This document shows positions 1-9,600 of a stretch of DNA of 30,836 bases, in pieces. The notes beneath the pieces are model-generated. The model did not search any database. It had not been told where the DNA came from and saw only the letters and a list, made by a program, of their open reading frames with translations. Where the stretch lies: NCBI GenBank assembly GCA_003427395.1, contig BFEA01000036.1, forward strand, positions 476,387 through 507,222, in the 5' to 3' direction. The position numbers were made by a program, and so were the translations under genes. Positions within the stretch are counted from its first letter, which is position 1. Each line of letters opens with the position of its first letter. Origin of the DNA: Chara braunii (Eukaryota > Streptophyta > Charophyceae > Charales > Characeae).

Positions 1-130
1 GGGGGGGTCTGGAGCCGGGGTTGGGGGTGCCCACCCCCGGAACCCCGGAACCCCGCCGGGGCCCCGGGGCCGGGGCTCGACAACCCTGCTTAGGATTGAC
101 AACCCGTTAATTAAGCGACCTGGCTAACCG
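1..130. repeat. G/C-rich low-complexity leader
   Basis: Runs of G and C dominate positions 1-80, including several CCCCGG/CCGGGG words that can pair with each other. After position 80 the composition becomes ordinary. No coding frame is visible. It lies just upstream of the gag start of element A, so it could be the end of a 5' LTR or leader, or collapsed low-complexity sequence at a contig end. I could not find a matching copy downstream, so the LTR reading is unproven. Confidence 0.5.
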
Positions 131-211
131 TGGGCGACCTCACCCTCGGAACGCGTATAGACGCGACCCTATCGTCACCAGAAGCAGATCGGCTAACCGA
201 CGAGCAACCAA

Positions 212-1666
212 TATGGCTGCCAACGTGCAAAATCCGGTTCCGCAACAGAATGCTAATCCACCTAATCAACCTGCCCCACGTGCACGAGCTCCCATGTCGC
301 CACCAGATCTCTATCTATTTGATCCGGCGCACCATCTCGCAGGAGCATGGCTGGCCACGCTTAGAGCATAGTAGTACGATGATCACGAAGCACAGATCAA
401 CATTCCGGCTCGAATGGGAGGAGACACTCATCACTGGTATAGTACCTATGTGTGGGTAGACCTTCCGACCTTCGAATGAGATTTCATGAACCGCTTTGAT
501 TATGTCCACCCTGAGCAAGCGCTGTACATGATCAAGGACCGGGTGCAAAAACCGCTCGAATCCGTTGCGGAATATCGAAACCGGTTCTACCGAATGTTCG
601 TAAAAACTGAGCGAGGTGAGCAAGTATGGAGAGATCTGTTCATTGACGGACTCCGCAGTCGAACAATAAGGGCTAAGTTGCGAAAGCAGTTTTCCCCCAT
701 CACCCATACGCTACAACAAATTATGGCTGCTGCGGAAGAAATGGAACTGAAGTTCGTAGCGAACTTCCTGGAAGGAGAAGATTACCCTAGAGACGGAGAT
801 TCGACCGAGCTCGCTCGAGCAAGAGCAGAGATGGCTGCTTTACAGAACAAATTTGAAAACATGGGGTTTGTATCAGGACCTGGCACCTATATGGAACAGA
901 TAGGCCCCAAACGAGTAATCATAAGTGAGACTCCGAGCATCTCTGCTCCTATGATGCCCTCGCCACCGGTAGAGGCTCCTGTACGATCAAACGAATCGGC
1001 GGCCATTTTCGAACATGCGACCTATTGCGGTGCGTGCCCCTCCGATGCAACAAGGATTAGCCCCTGGCCCTGCTCTCGGAGGAGCTGCGAACAATCTGAA
1101 TGTTTGCTACGCCTGTCATCAGCCCGGACATCTAGCCCGTGATTGCCCCCACCGACCCCCACAACAGCGGATCGGAGTCGCACCTATGGCTGCGGCCCCC
1201 ATCGCCAACAGACCTGGACGAGTCGGAGCCTTGATGGAAGAAGTAGAGGGTGGGGGAAGTGCCCTGGCCACCACGGAAGAGGCCGCCGAGCTAATTCCGC
1301 TAGATCAGTACGTATCGCTGGGATATCCTGGGCTAGGAATGATCGGAATAATCAGACCAACGCCAGAAACAAAAGAGGTGGCGGAGTGGCGACCGTCCTT
1401 AGGAGAAATGGAGTCGGGAGGACCCACCTTCGTCACAGGAGAGATCAATGTGCTAAACATCATCCGAGCCTTGGACCATCGGATTCCCCTTCCGATCGGT
1501 CATCTACTCTCGATCTCCGAGCAAGCCAACGAGCGAATGTTACAACACTGTAAAGCGAATCGAAAGCGATTCGCTCTCGCCCGAGCACCGAACAAGCACT
1601 CCGGATCCGATACGGATAGGATTAATTCAGAAAGACGATCATTTCCTACGGATTAAACCCATTTCG
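212..1666 (+). pseudogene. gag remnant with CCHC zinc knuckle (element A)
   Basis: Capsid/nucleocapsid polyprotein remnant. An ATG at 212 opens a proline/asparagine-rich N-terminus that runs into two adjacent TAG stops at 368-373. Coding then continues in another frame (about 380-1010, with a TGA at 477-479). This part resembles the gag capsid segment of plant gypsy elements: a DYVHPEQAL stretch, then an AEYRNRF-containing helix region. A third frame (about 1015-1580) carries the nucleocapsid zinc knuckle C-x2-C-x4-H-x4-C (CYACHQPGHLARDC) near 1105-1145. A fourth shift joins the protease frame. With at least three frameshifts and three stops it cannot encode a functional Gag. Assignment rests on the knuckle, the capsid-like segment and its place upstream of protease. 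Confidence 0.75.
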
Positions 1667-1669
1667 TGA

Positions 1670-4315
1670 AAATCCGCAGAGTGCGATATAGAAATTTGGG
1701 GAATTCCTTACAACGCCATCATAGACTCAGGAGGAGCTGTGTTGGCTATTTCACTAAGAGTGGTCGAAAGGGCAGGCAGGAAAAACGATCTGATCATGCT
1801 CACCGAGAAAGATCAGCTCGTCTCGGCAGGTGAGGAAAATATTAAAACTGTGGGGAGAATGACCAATGTCGCCTTCCGATTAGGAAAAGTACACGCGCTT
1901 GGGGATGTTGTAGTACTAGATGTTAATACGTAGGACGTTCTTTTCGGACTTCCCGCTCTTGTGGCGTTACGAGCAAACCTGGATTTCGAACGACGATCGA
2001 TCGTCTTACCAAATACAGGAGGAAAACCCTACGTGGTGCCCATGCGATTGACCCTTCGCACTACTATTAACGCGGTTCCGAGGGTTTCGCCAATGATGGC
2101 TGGGACTCTCTGCATGATCTCCTGGGACGAACCCGCAGAAGGGAAGCCATCAACTAATGATGCGGAAAGCAGTGACGAAGATGATCCGGAGATCTTGAAA
2201 TTGGCACGACAACGTGTTTGTTACCCACCGCTTAAAACGATAGCGAGAACGATGCAATTGACTAGCCGAAAAATTCAAAGGACCAAGGCGATGATCTTGA
2301 GAGAGCCCCTCGTGCAGATTTCGAGGATGGTCGACTCTTTGGAACCCCCTCAAACTCTGTACGAAGGGATCACCCCTCTCCTCGCCAGGTATAGCGACAA
2401 AAAACATTATTGCGACATTACGGAACTACCCAGGTCTTTACTTACATCGGCTAAAGAAGTGAAATTGTTACGCTTGGGGGCGGAAACAAGCTATCTGGAA
2501 CCCCCGGGGCGTTTCGAAGCAGAAACAGACGGACTGGGGATAAAGATCGCAACCAAGGAAGTGCCATGGCAGGATGTTTATGACGGGATTACCCCGGAAG
2601 GACACGTGACAATCCGAGAAGAAGATGCTCAGATGATGGCCACGGTGTTCTCCTGGCGATCGGATAATTCATTCATCTCGGCGCCTCCACCCGATTTGAC
2701 AAAACAGGCGAATACGAAACAGATTGACGTTCGGATCTGGGACCAACTTTTCGAACTACACGTTCCACAATATGTGTCGGATGAAATCCACCGAGTAATT
2801 GCGGATATTATAACAAAATACCAAGAAGCAATTAGTGTGTCAGACACTGACATCGGGTTGTCGTTAGTAATCCAACATGAAATTCAGACAGGAAATCATT
2901 CCCCAATTCATTGCAAACCTTATCGCTATTCCTTGATTGAACGCAAAAAGGCTCTCGAACGAATTCGGGAGTTCGAAGCCAGTGGTTGGATTGAACCCGC
3001 TACCGGACCTTGGTCCTTTCCCGTAGTATCAGTGTCGAAGAAAAACGGGGCGATTCGCATTTGCATTGATTATCAGAAGCTGAATGAAATCACGATCAAA
3101 GACGTGTATCCCCTCCCCCGGATTGATGATCTGTTGGATGCGATTGGGTGCGCTAATTATTTCAGTAAGTTTGATATTCGGCATGGCTTCCATCATATTC
3201 TGGTAAGGGAAGAAGATCGACCGAAAACGGTCTTTGTGTTGTTTGAGGGCACGTGGCAGTGGGTTCGGTGTCCGATGGGAATTTGCAATGCGCCTGCCAC
3301 GTTTCAGCGGGCAATGAACATGACGTTCTAGAATTTCGTCAACAAGACACGATTGACGCAAAGGATGATTAAATTCTGCGTGATCGTGTACATGGGCGAT
3401 ATCCTGGTCTATTCGAAAACCTATCACGGGCACGTGCAACATATTGAATGGACATTGGGCGCACTAAGAGACGCTGGGTTCAAGATTGCGCTTGAGAAAA
3501 GCGAATTTTTCCTCTCGGAAATTTCGTTCTTGGGCTACGTCGTGACACGTGGAGGATTGCGGCCAGACTCGATAAAAGTTGCGGCGGTAAAGGAAGCCCC
3601 GGTTCCCACGTCATTAACGAAGGTTCGAGCCTTCTTGGGGTTGGCATCGTACTACCGACGCTTCATCAAGGGCTTTGCCGCGATTGAACGACCGCTAACG
3701 AATCTGTTACGAAAGGACCAGTCTCTCAGTTGGGACGCAGAGTGCCTGCAGGCCTTTGCAACCCTCAAAGACGCTTTGGCAACGGCCCCTATTCTGATTC
3801 GACCGGACCCCTCGAAGCAGTTCATTCTCATCACGGACTGGCAACCGGAAGCTATTTCCATTATTTTAGGGCAGAAGGGGAACGATGGTCGCGAACACGT
3901 CATCGAGTACGCGTCACGAGCCGTGTTGGACGAACGAAGGAACGACTCTGCACCTCAAGGCGAGTGCTATACGGTACTTTGGGGAATCCAACACTATCAC
4001 CCGTATCTCTACGAACAGAAATTTCGCCTCGTAACGGATCACGAGTCTCTGCTAGCACTGAAGAAACTCACCAACTACACGGGTATGATTGGCCGATGGG
4101 CGGTGCTACTACAAGAATACGACTTCGATATCGTCCATCGAAAGACAGAGCGATACGGCAACGCGGACGGGCTGACACGTCTGCACCGACCTGTCAAGGT
4201 ACCAAAGGGCGAGGAAATTACACCGTGGAAGGAGTCGGACCGGACCAACGAGCCTAAGTACATACAAGTGGCAGTCCTCCCACGTGGCAAGAAGCAAAAC
4301 GGTGGCAATGGGTGA
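1670..4315 (+). pseudogene. protease - reverse transcriptase - RNase H (element A pol part 1)
   Basis: One reading frame runs from 1670 to the TGA at 4313-4315, interrupted by TAG at 1931-1933 and TAG at 3329-3331. The aspartic protease active site (IIDSGGA) is at about 1718-1738. RT spans roughly 2840-3560: the conserved block around FSKFDIRHGF is present, but the usual YxDD catalytic box reads YMGD at 3389-3400, so the first catalytic Asp of the box is Gly. RNase H spans about 3770-4190, with Asp at 3836, a GECYT glutamate and a VTDHESL aspartate retained, and it ends in a GNADGLTR motif like the usual NxADxLSR. Both internal stops are amber codons in CAG-like contexts. The last 8 nt overlap the start of the PHD-integrase ORF. 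Confidence 0.88.
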
Positions 4316-6035
4316 TGAAGGTAACCCCACTACCCCTCTCTCCCCTGCTTCCTCTTCGTCTCTCCTCTCCCTGCCTGACAAATTTTGCTATTTTTGCGAA
4401 GCCATCTCCCGCGTATACTCGGTCTCCACGTGTCCTGACGGGGAAGGGTATGTCGATTGGATAGATTGTCGACAGTGCGTTGCACGAGCCCATGGCTCGT
4501 GCATCCAATACAGAAACGATAGTAAACCATGGTTGTGCCCCTTGTGCCGGACCAACAAGATCCCGACCGAGGCTCGCTTTTTGGATGCCACGTCAGAAGG
4601 ATTGAAAAAGACCCGGAAGTTTAGAAGGGCCGAAGTATGGACGGATATTGCCTTGATTGCCACCCTAGTAGGTAACCCCCTCCAGGACTTCACTAAGGAA
4701 GATCGGAGGAAGGCCAACGAAAGGGCTCGGGATTATCAATGGATAGAGGGTAGATTAGAAAAACGGAAAACGGACGGCAGTGGGATTTGGATGGTAGTGC
4801 CGCATCCGTTCATGCGGTACGACTGGGTTAAGACAGCCCACGAGGAAACTGCGGCCCATTTTGTCGTACGAATCACGGAGTTCAGAGTCGACAAAAATGA
4901 GTGGTATTGGTCCAATATCCGCGACGATGTAAAATACATTGTCGCCAACTGTCAAGTCTGCGTCGCTGACAAGGCGCCGATTCAGCCGCCAAGATCGATA
5001 GTGCCCACGGTTGTTAAACGGCCATTTCAAAGAGTGAGCATGAACACTACCGACATAGTGGTGCCCGCTGGCCCTAATAGCTGCAAATATTCAATCCTAT
5101 TGGTATTTGTCGACCATTTCTCGAAATGGATCGAAGCGTATCCTTGTCGCACGCGGCAAGCCACGGAAATCGCGCGGTATGTCAACCGTTTCCTCGGGAT
5201 GCATCGGGATACGGAAGAAATCCTGACCGAGAACGGGGCTGAATTCAGGGGAGAAGTACTAAGGAATCTGGTCCTACATGGCGTCACCATACGTAACACT
5301 GCACCTGATATGTCACAATCCAATGGACTGGTCGAAAACGCTAACCGGGTGATAAAGACAGCGTTGCGACGAAACATTGCGGCAAGAGATCCGAGACCCT
5401 GGCCCGATATCGTCGATCACATCCTGGCGGTCCATCGCGGAACGCCCCACGAATCAACGGGGCTGAGCCCCTTCCAATTAAGGACCAATAACGTCGCTTG
5501 CGTTTCAATACCAAGCCTCCCTGACGAGTTTACATTGAACCGACGGCCCACCAGGGCCACGGCTAGGGACAAGGCCAAACGGCACCTAGAGCTAATGGAA
5601 CGGTCACTGCCCAGGCTAGCCCGAAAACGACCGAAAAGGACCGGACTAGCCCAAGGATGACAGGTCCGGAGCTACGAGGCCCGGAATGGGAATGCGGGTC
5701 CATGGCCCCAGTACAAATTGGGGGACGTGGTGCAGGTGAGGAAATGTGCTCGCCAAGGTAAGCTAGCGCCACGATTCTTCGGGCGATATCGCGTGATCGA
5801 GCTCGGCCCTAACGGCGTGGACATTGTGCGTCTCGCCCCGGAAGCCTCTGGCAGCCGATCGGCCCGCCCGATCACATGTCACGTGTCCTATCTTCGCCTC
5901 CTCCCCTCTGCTCCGTCTCCTTCTCCCTCGATCTCTCCTTCTGAGGAAGCCGAAGACGACGGCTCTGACTCTCCGTCATCCCCCTCTTCCTCTTGCTCTC
6001 TCTCTGCCTCTCCATCTCCATCGCCATCGCCATGA
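4308..6035 (+). pseudogene. PHD finger-integrase ORF (element A pol part 2)
   Basis: Separate frame beginning at ATG 4308 (A at -1, G at -3, G at +4), overlapping the RT-RH stop as ATGGGTGA. Residues 27-80 form a C4HC3 PHD-type finger: C27-x2-C30-x23-C54-x2-C57-x4-H62-x2-C65-x11-C77-x2-C80, with tryptophans two residues before C54 and C77 as in PHD fingers. The integrase follows: H178/H184 with C215/C218 zinc domain, then the catalytic core. The first catalytic Asp site appears to be Asn246 and the second Glu308; the final Glu343 is kept. A TGA at 5658-5660 interrupts the frame. Beyond it lies a GPY/F-like C-terminal domain (FFGRYRVIEL to CHVSYLRLL) and a Ser/Pro-rich tail. No chromodomain is seen. 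It ends in ATGA shared with ORF-X. Confidence 0.82.
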
Positions 6036-6511
6036 GTTTTCTGGAGGAAAGAGCCCTCGGCGAAGCATCGCTTGCACCCCGTGATCGATTGATGATCCGA
6101 CAAGTCTATCATCCCCATCTCAGTCCAGATCTTCGGCGACTTGCGCACTTTTTCTGCACGGAAGGCATGTATGCAGCGGCGGTGTTCAGAATCGAGGGCC
6201 GGCCCAACGCAGTGGTACTGGCCGAGGCAGTAGCATTTGATCAGCGAGCGGTGCCAGGTGTCAGCCGCATATCGGTCGTCATCAACTTCCGTGGCGATCT
6301 CTCCACGCTCCTCCCTTTACGACATTCGGTGGTGAGGACATCGCTGCGCGCGTGGGCAAACGATCTGGTCGCCGAGTGGACCCAGCTTTTGGCTCGCCCC
6401 GGGGACACGGTCGCGCCGACACGAGCGATAGAATACGACGACCTTCGGATGTACCAGCGTGATCCGCCGGCGGTTCTCCCTGTTGTTGTTCCCTTCCCTC
6501 GCCCCCAATGA
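6032..6511 (+). CDS. ORF-X, unrecognised 159-aa accessory ORF of element A
   Basis: Intact 159-aa frame. The ATG at 6032 is its first ATG, has G at -3, and overlaps the TGA of the PHD-integrase ORF as ATGA. I do not recognise the protein. It has no signal peptide, no clear membrane span and no zinc motif; it is a mixed helix/strand-type sequence with a central hydrophobic stretch (ISVVINF) and a proline-rich C-terminus. Its own stop again overlaps the next ORF as ATGA. The position after integrase is where env-like or accessory genes occur in some LTR elements. That it stayed open while gag and pol decayed could be chance over 480 nt or could mean it was kept longer. The function is unknown. 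Confidence 0.55.
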   Translation: MSFLEERALGEASLAPRDRLMIRQVYHPHLSPDLRRLAHFFCTEGMYAAAVFRIEGRPNAVVLAEAVAFDQRAVPGVSRISVVINFRGDLSTLLPLRHSVVRTSLRAWANDLVAEWTQLLARPGDTVAPTRAIEYDDLRMYQRDPPAVLPVVVPFPRPQ

Positions 6512-7521
6512 GTCTCTCTCCGATCTCCGTTTTTTATCTCCCCTCCACCTTCCCCACCTTCTGGCAGTCCGATATCCACCCTCGCTTTTCCTACTGTCTA
6601 ACGACCCTTGCTGTCCCCGACATTCATCCCCCACACTGGGAACTGTGGCGCGAAGACTTCGTCGAGCTTTCACTGTGCTTGGTCAAGGTACGGCTGACGT
6701 GGACCGTGGACGAGCCGCGCCCGCCTTGCATAGAGTGCCTGGAGTTGCTGTTCATCCAGGCTTGGCGAACCAACATGGAGGGAGAACTCCTCGCGTTTCT
6801 GTTCGGTACAGTACGGCCCGGACATCAGGAAATCGCGCAAGAGCTCGCGATCCCGGTAGCGCAGCTGGCGGACGATCTCCCTCTCGACATCATCTCGCAA
6901 GACGACGAGCACCCGATTCCTCATGTGCTTTCTTGCACGTTGACGCCGTATCTCCAGTGGTCGGCTTGTGTGGAGGGAGCCGCAGAGCGCATCCCGCCGT
7001 CGCAGCAGCAATATTTGGATCTCCGGACGGTTTGTGATCCTGCCTTCTTCAGGCATCCAACGGCAGAGCAGCTTGCTGCCATTCGAGAGGAAGAAGAGGA
7101 GGAAGAAAGCACTAAGAGTGACGAAGGAGACGAGCGGGAAGAAAGTGGGGAAAGCGACGAAGTACTCGGGGAAGAGGACGAAACCCCCGAAGAAGGAAGC
7201 TATAGCGAGCATAGCGAGGGGGAGCAGAGCGAAGAAGAAGAAGAAGACGACGAAAGAAAAGAAGAGAACGAAGAAGGACCTGCGGAATCAGAGTGGGAAG
7301 CTGTGCCGGAAGAAGCGTTGCGCACGGGCACGGAGGCTGAAGATCCGGAGGCGGCCCGCAAAAGAGAAGAAACCGCGGCCGGGAAGAGGGAACTAGAGTT
7401 TACGAGCGGGGCAAGCTTGCACGTCCACGACAACCCAAACCAAGATCCGGAGCCGCCCCGACCAGAACATGGCGACCTCACGGTCAAGACTCCGACCCCA
7501 TCAACGCGGCGACGGAGCTGA
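6508..7521 (+). CDS. ORF-Y, unrecognised 337-aa ORF with acidic C-terminal region
   Basis: Intact 337-aa frame starting at ATG 6508, whose last two bases are the start of the ORF-X stop (ATGA, 6508-6511). Residues 1-190 look globular, with five cysteines between positions 74 and 176 and several short hydrophobic segments, none long enough for a confident transmembrane helix. Residues 194-286 are strongly acidic (Glu/Asp/Ser runs), followed by a short tail that ends in Arg-Arg-Arg-Ser. Acidic tails like this occur in histone- or DNA-mimic proteins, but that is only a composition match. I recognise no family. The last 53 nt overlap ORF-Z. The acidic stretch lies in purine-rich DNA, so part of its composition may reflect repeat expansion of GAA-type codons. 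Confidence 0.55.
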   Translation: MSLSPISVFYLPSTFPTFWQSDIHPRFSYCLTTLAVPDIHPPHWELWREDFVELSLCLVKVRLTWTVDEPRPPCIECLELLFIQAWRTNMEGELLAFLFGTVRPGHQEIAQELAIPVAQLADDLPLDIISQDDEHPIPHVLSCTLTPYLQWSACVEGAAERIPPSQQQYLDLRTVCDPAFFRHPTAEQLAAIREEEEEEESTKSDEGDEREESGESDEVLGEEDETPEEGSYSEHSEGEQSEEEEEDDERKEENEEGPAESEWEAVPEEALRTGTEAEDPEAARKREETAAGKRELEFTSGASLHVHDNPNQDPEPPRPEHGDLTVKTPTPSTRRRS

Positions 7522-8223
7522 TCCCCCTCCTCCCCAACCCGTCCCCCAGTTCGCCAACGTACCGATACGGGCGATCGACCTTCGTCCCCGATTACTCTCT
7601 CGCCGTCCTCTTGACTACCTCACCCTCCGCCAGCTCACCACCCCCATCACGATCCCCCTCCTCCCCAACCCGTCCCCCAGTTCGCCGATGTACCGATACA
7701 GCCGATCGGCCTTCGTCCCCGATTACTCTCTCGCCGTCCTCTTGACTACTTCACCCTCCGCCAGCTCACCACCCCCATCACGATCCCCTCCAACCCGTTT
7801 CCCCGCGATACCTTCCGCCACTTCTATGCTGCTCGCCTCGCTATAGTAGTGCACCCCCACCCCTCCATTCAGTGCGTCGTCCCAACCTTCTGCCTCCATG
7901 TTTTGGTCCTTAGTGTCGCGTGGCGAGGCCACAATATGATCGAGGTTTATTGCATAGTAACGGGGACCATCCCCGCCTGCGAAGATCGCGATCGTTTCCG
8001 CACGGCACTTTTCCAAACTCTCACCACCCTCTATCTTGATTACCTCGCGTCCCTCCCTCGCACTGGCAACCGTTTCCCCCGCTTCCACCTCATCGTCCGC
8101 TACCAAGCGCTTCCAGAATCTGCAGCCGGGATGGAAAGGTTCTTGCCCCCGCTACCCCTAAGCCCTCCACCCCGCCATGCCGCCATGCACCGGCTCCCTT
8201 TTCCCCTTCCAGTTAATTACTGA
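7469..8223 (+). pseudogene. ORF-Z, accessory ORF broken by a 131-bp tandem duplication
   Basis: An ATG at 7469 lies inside the end of ORF-Y and opens a proline/arginine-rich frame that loses its phase at the duplication (7520-7781). After the duplication the same protein continues in a different frame (7782-8223): a segment with aromatic and leucine-rich helix-like stretches (RFRTALFQTL, YLDYLASL), ending at TGA 8221-8223. The shift equals 131 nt, i.e. two out of three, so counting the duplicated unit once gives a continuous frame of about 207 codons. This makes a single former gene much more likely than two chance ORFs. No family is recognised. Copies of the duplicated unit differ at several bases, so the break is not brand new. 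Confidence 0.55.
7520..7781 (+). repeat. 131-bp tandem duplication inside ORF-Z
   Basis: Unit 1 is 7520-7650 and unit 2 is 7651-7781. Both begin GATCCCC and end ACCCCCATCAC; a third, partial start follows at 7782. The copies differ by a few substitutions (for example around the CCGATACGGGCGATC stretch). The length is not a multiple of three, so it shifts the reading frame of ORF-Z. Confidence 0.9.
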
Positions 8224-9245
8224 TGCAACCGGTAATGGACACGTGTCATGGACGGCACGAGAAAGATCCCGTCCTTGGATCGTCGAGAGCCCAATCTTAA
8301 GAAGTAGTAGAAGAGCAAAGTTGCCACGTTCGATGACGTCCGCACGCAATCGAGCGGTAAGTGGCATAAAGAGAAGTGCTCCGCGTGTCGATCGATTAGA
8401 GAAATCGGCACGTGTCAACAAGCAAGCACGAGCTTGCTAATATTGGAACCCCCTGGGCGTCACATATGTGACGAACCACTTTCTGTAACGCGCAAGTTTC
8501 TGCGCGGTTGCAACAAGGGGTCATAAGCTGGGAAGATTGGGCCAATTACGGAAAATCGGGATCGGTGGAAAACTGCATCAGTACCCTTGCTTCTTCGTCT
8601 TTTTCGTCGCTTCTTCGGGGCTGGGTGTGTCCTGGGACGGCCGGTTGAGTGATTGGTCGGATGGATGTCTGGCGCGTCGCCATTCGCGCGTGCGAATTAA
8701 TAAATGTTGACGTCGTTTCTTTCGGGTTGGTTTCGATCTTTTGGGCGCGGACATCGCGTGGAAAATTGTTGCGCTCTTTTTAATTTTCTTTTGAAACCTT
8801 TTTGAATTTTTGTCGAGCCCCGATGGCTCTCGGAATTTCAGACTTTCCTTCTGGAATTTGTGCCTTTTGCTTTTTCGCATTAGATAGGAATTTAGGAATT
8901 TAGTAATTAGGATTTTCCAGCAGTGCGGCGCTTTTTGTTCACGCGCTTCTTCGCGTGGCTGCAACGGAACTCTGATTAATCGGCGCCCATAATCGTTGGT
9001 GTAACTGTAATTTTAGGCAGGCGCCATTGTAACTGTATCTTTCTTCTTGCGCTTCGTCTTTCCCGCCCTCCCTTTCTTCCTCTTGCTGTGATTTTTGTGA
9101 ACCACGGTTTGCATGCTCGGATCGATGCGTGGAGAAGGGCTACGTCCCCCACGCCGTGGCCCGATCATGCAGAACGCAGGCGCTCCCTCTCTAATCCCCG
9201 CTCTAAGTTCTGGTAATTTCGTGTCCTTCGCGCATGCATGCACGC

Positions 9246-9252
9246 TATAAAT
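9246..9252 (+). promoter_or_regulatory. TATA box in putative LTR of element A
   Basis: TATAAAT preceded by GC-rich sequence and followed by a C/G-rich stretch, where a start site would fall near 9275-9285. It reads in the element's own direction, as expected for an LTR promoter. Confidence 0.4.
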
Positions 9253-9342
9253 TCCGGCTGCGCGATTAGTCAGCTCTTTTAACCCGTTGTTGGAAGCTCA
9301 GGGTTGCGCGATCAGGAAGGGTCGGCACACGAGCGAAGTAAG

Positions 9343-9350
9343 AGGTGAGT
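9343..9350 (+). other. Consensus 5' splice site
   Basis: AG|GTGAGT, an ideal match to the 5' splice consensus, about 100 bp downstream of the TATA box. If the LTR reading is right, the same donor in the 5' LTR or leader could splice to accessory ORFs. No acceptor has been tied to it. Confidence 0.25.
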
Positions 9351-9600
9351 AGAGTAGGAGTTGGGCGACCCGACGGGCTGGTGCCGAACGCGCGGGATTG
9401 ACGTGGGCCACGACGGACTGTGGGCACGGGCGAATCCGACGGGTGCGGGAGGACTAAGCAGGGTGACAAATTCGTGGGTTGGTGCGTGACGACGGACTGT
9501 CCGCATCGGAGGGAGAGAGAGAGAGGAAGAGAGAGTTGAGGTTGATGGACATGGATTTGCGGTTTCTTTGTCTCTTCCCCCTCTTCACCTGTGTACATAC

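Larger units (their letters stand above)
212..8223 (+). mobile_element. Ty3/gypsy LTR retrotransposon, element A (interior, decayed)
   Basis: This is the internal region of a Ty3/gypsy-order element: gag with a CCHC knuckle, DSG protease, reverse transcriptase, RNase H, then integrase. The order PR-RT-RH-IN is the Ty3/gypsy order. The element is decayed: gag shifts frame at least three times, and pol carries in-frame stops at 1667, 1931, 3329 and 5658. It is unusual in having a PHD finger before the integrase and three extra ORFs (6032-8223) after it, all on the same strand and overlapping. Neither LTR could be delimited; the 3' LTR probably lies within 8224-9600. Confidence 0.85.
8224..9600 (+). 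other. Putative 3' UTR and 3' LTR of element A (boundaries not resolved)
   Basis: Non-coding stretch directly downstream of the accessory ORFs. It contains purine-rich patches (for example 8549-8576) that could be a polypurine tract, then T-rich sequence, a TATAAAT at 9246, and a strong 5' splice-site match at 9345. This order (interior, purine tract, promoter-like sequence) fits a 3' LTR. However I found no matching 5' copy in the window, no firm TG...CA ends and no target-site duplication, so the call is positional inference. Frames open on either strand here are basic or low-complexity and are not supported. Confidence 0.35.

Noticed and set aside
8578-8964. 128-codon Lys/Arg-rich minus-strand frame
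   Set aside because: Low-complexity translation of T-rich sequence in the putative LTR; no domain.
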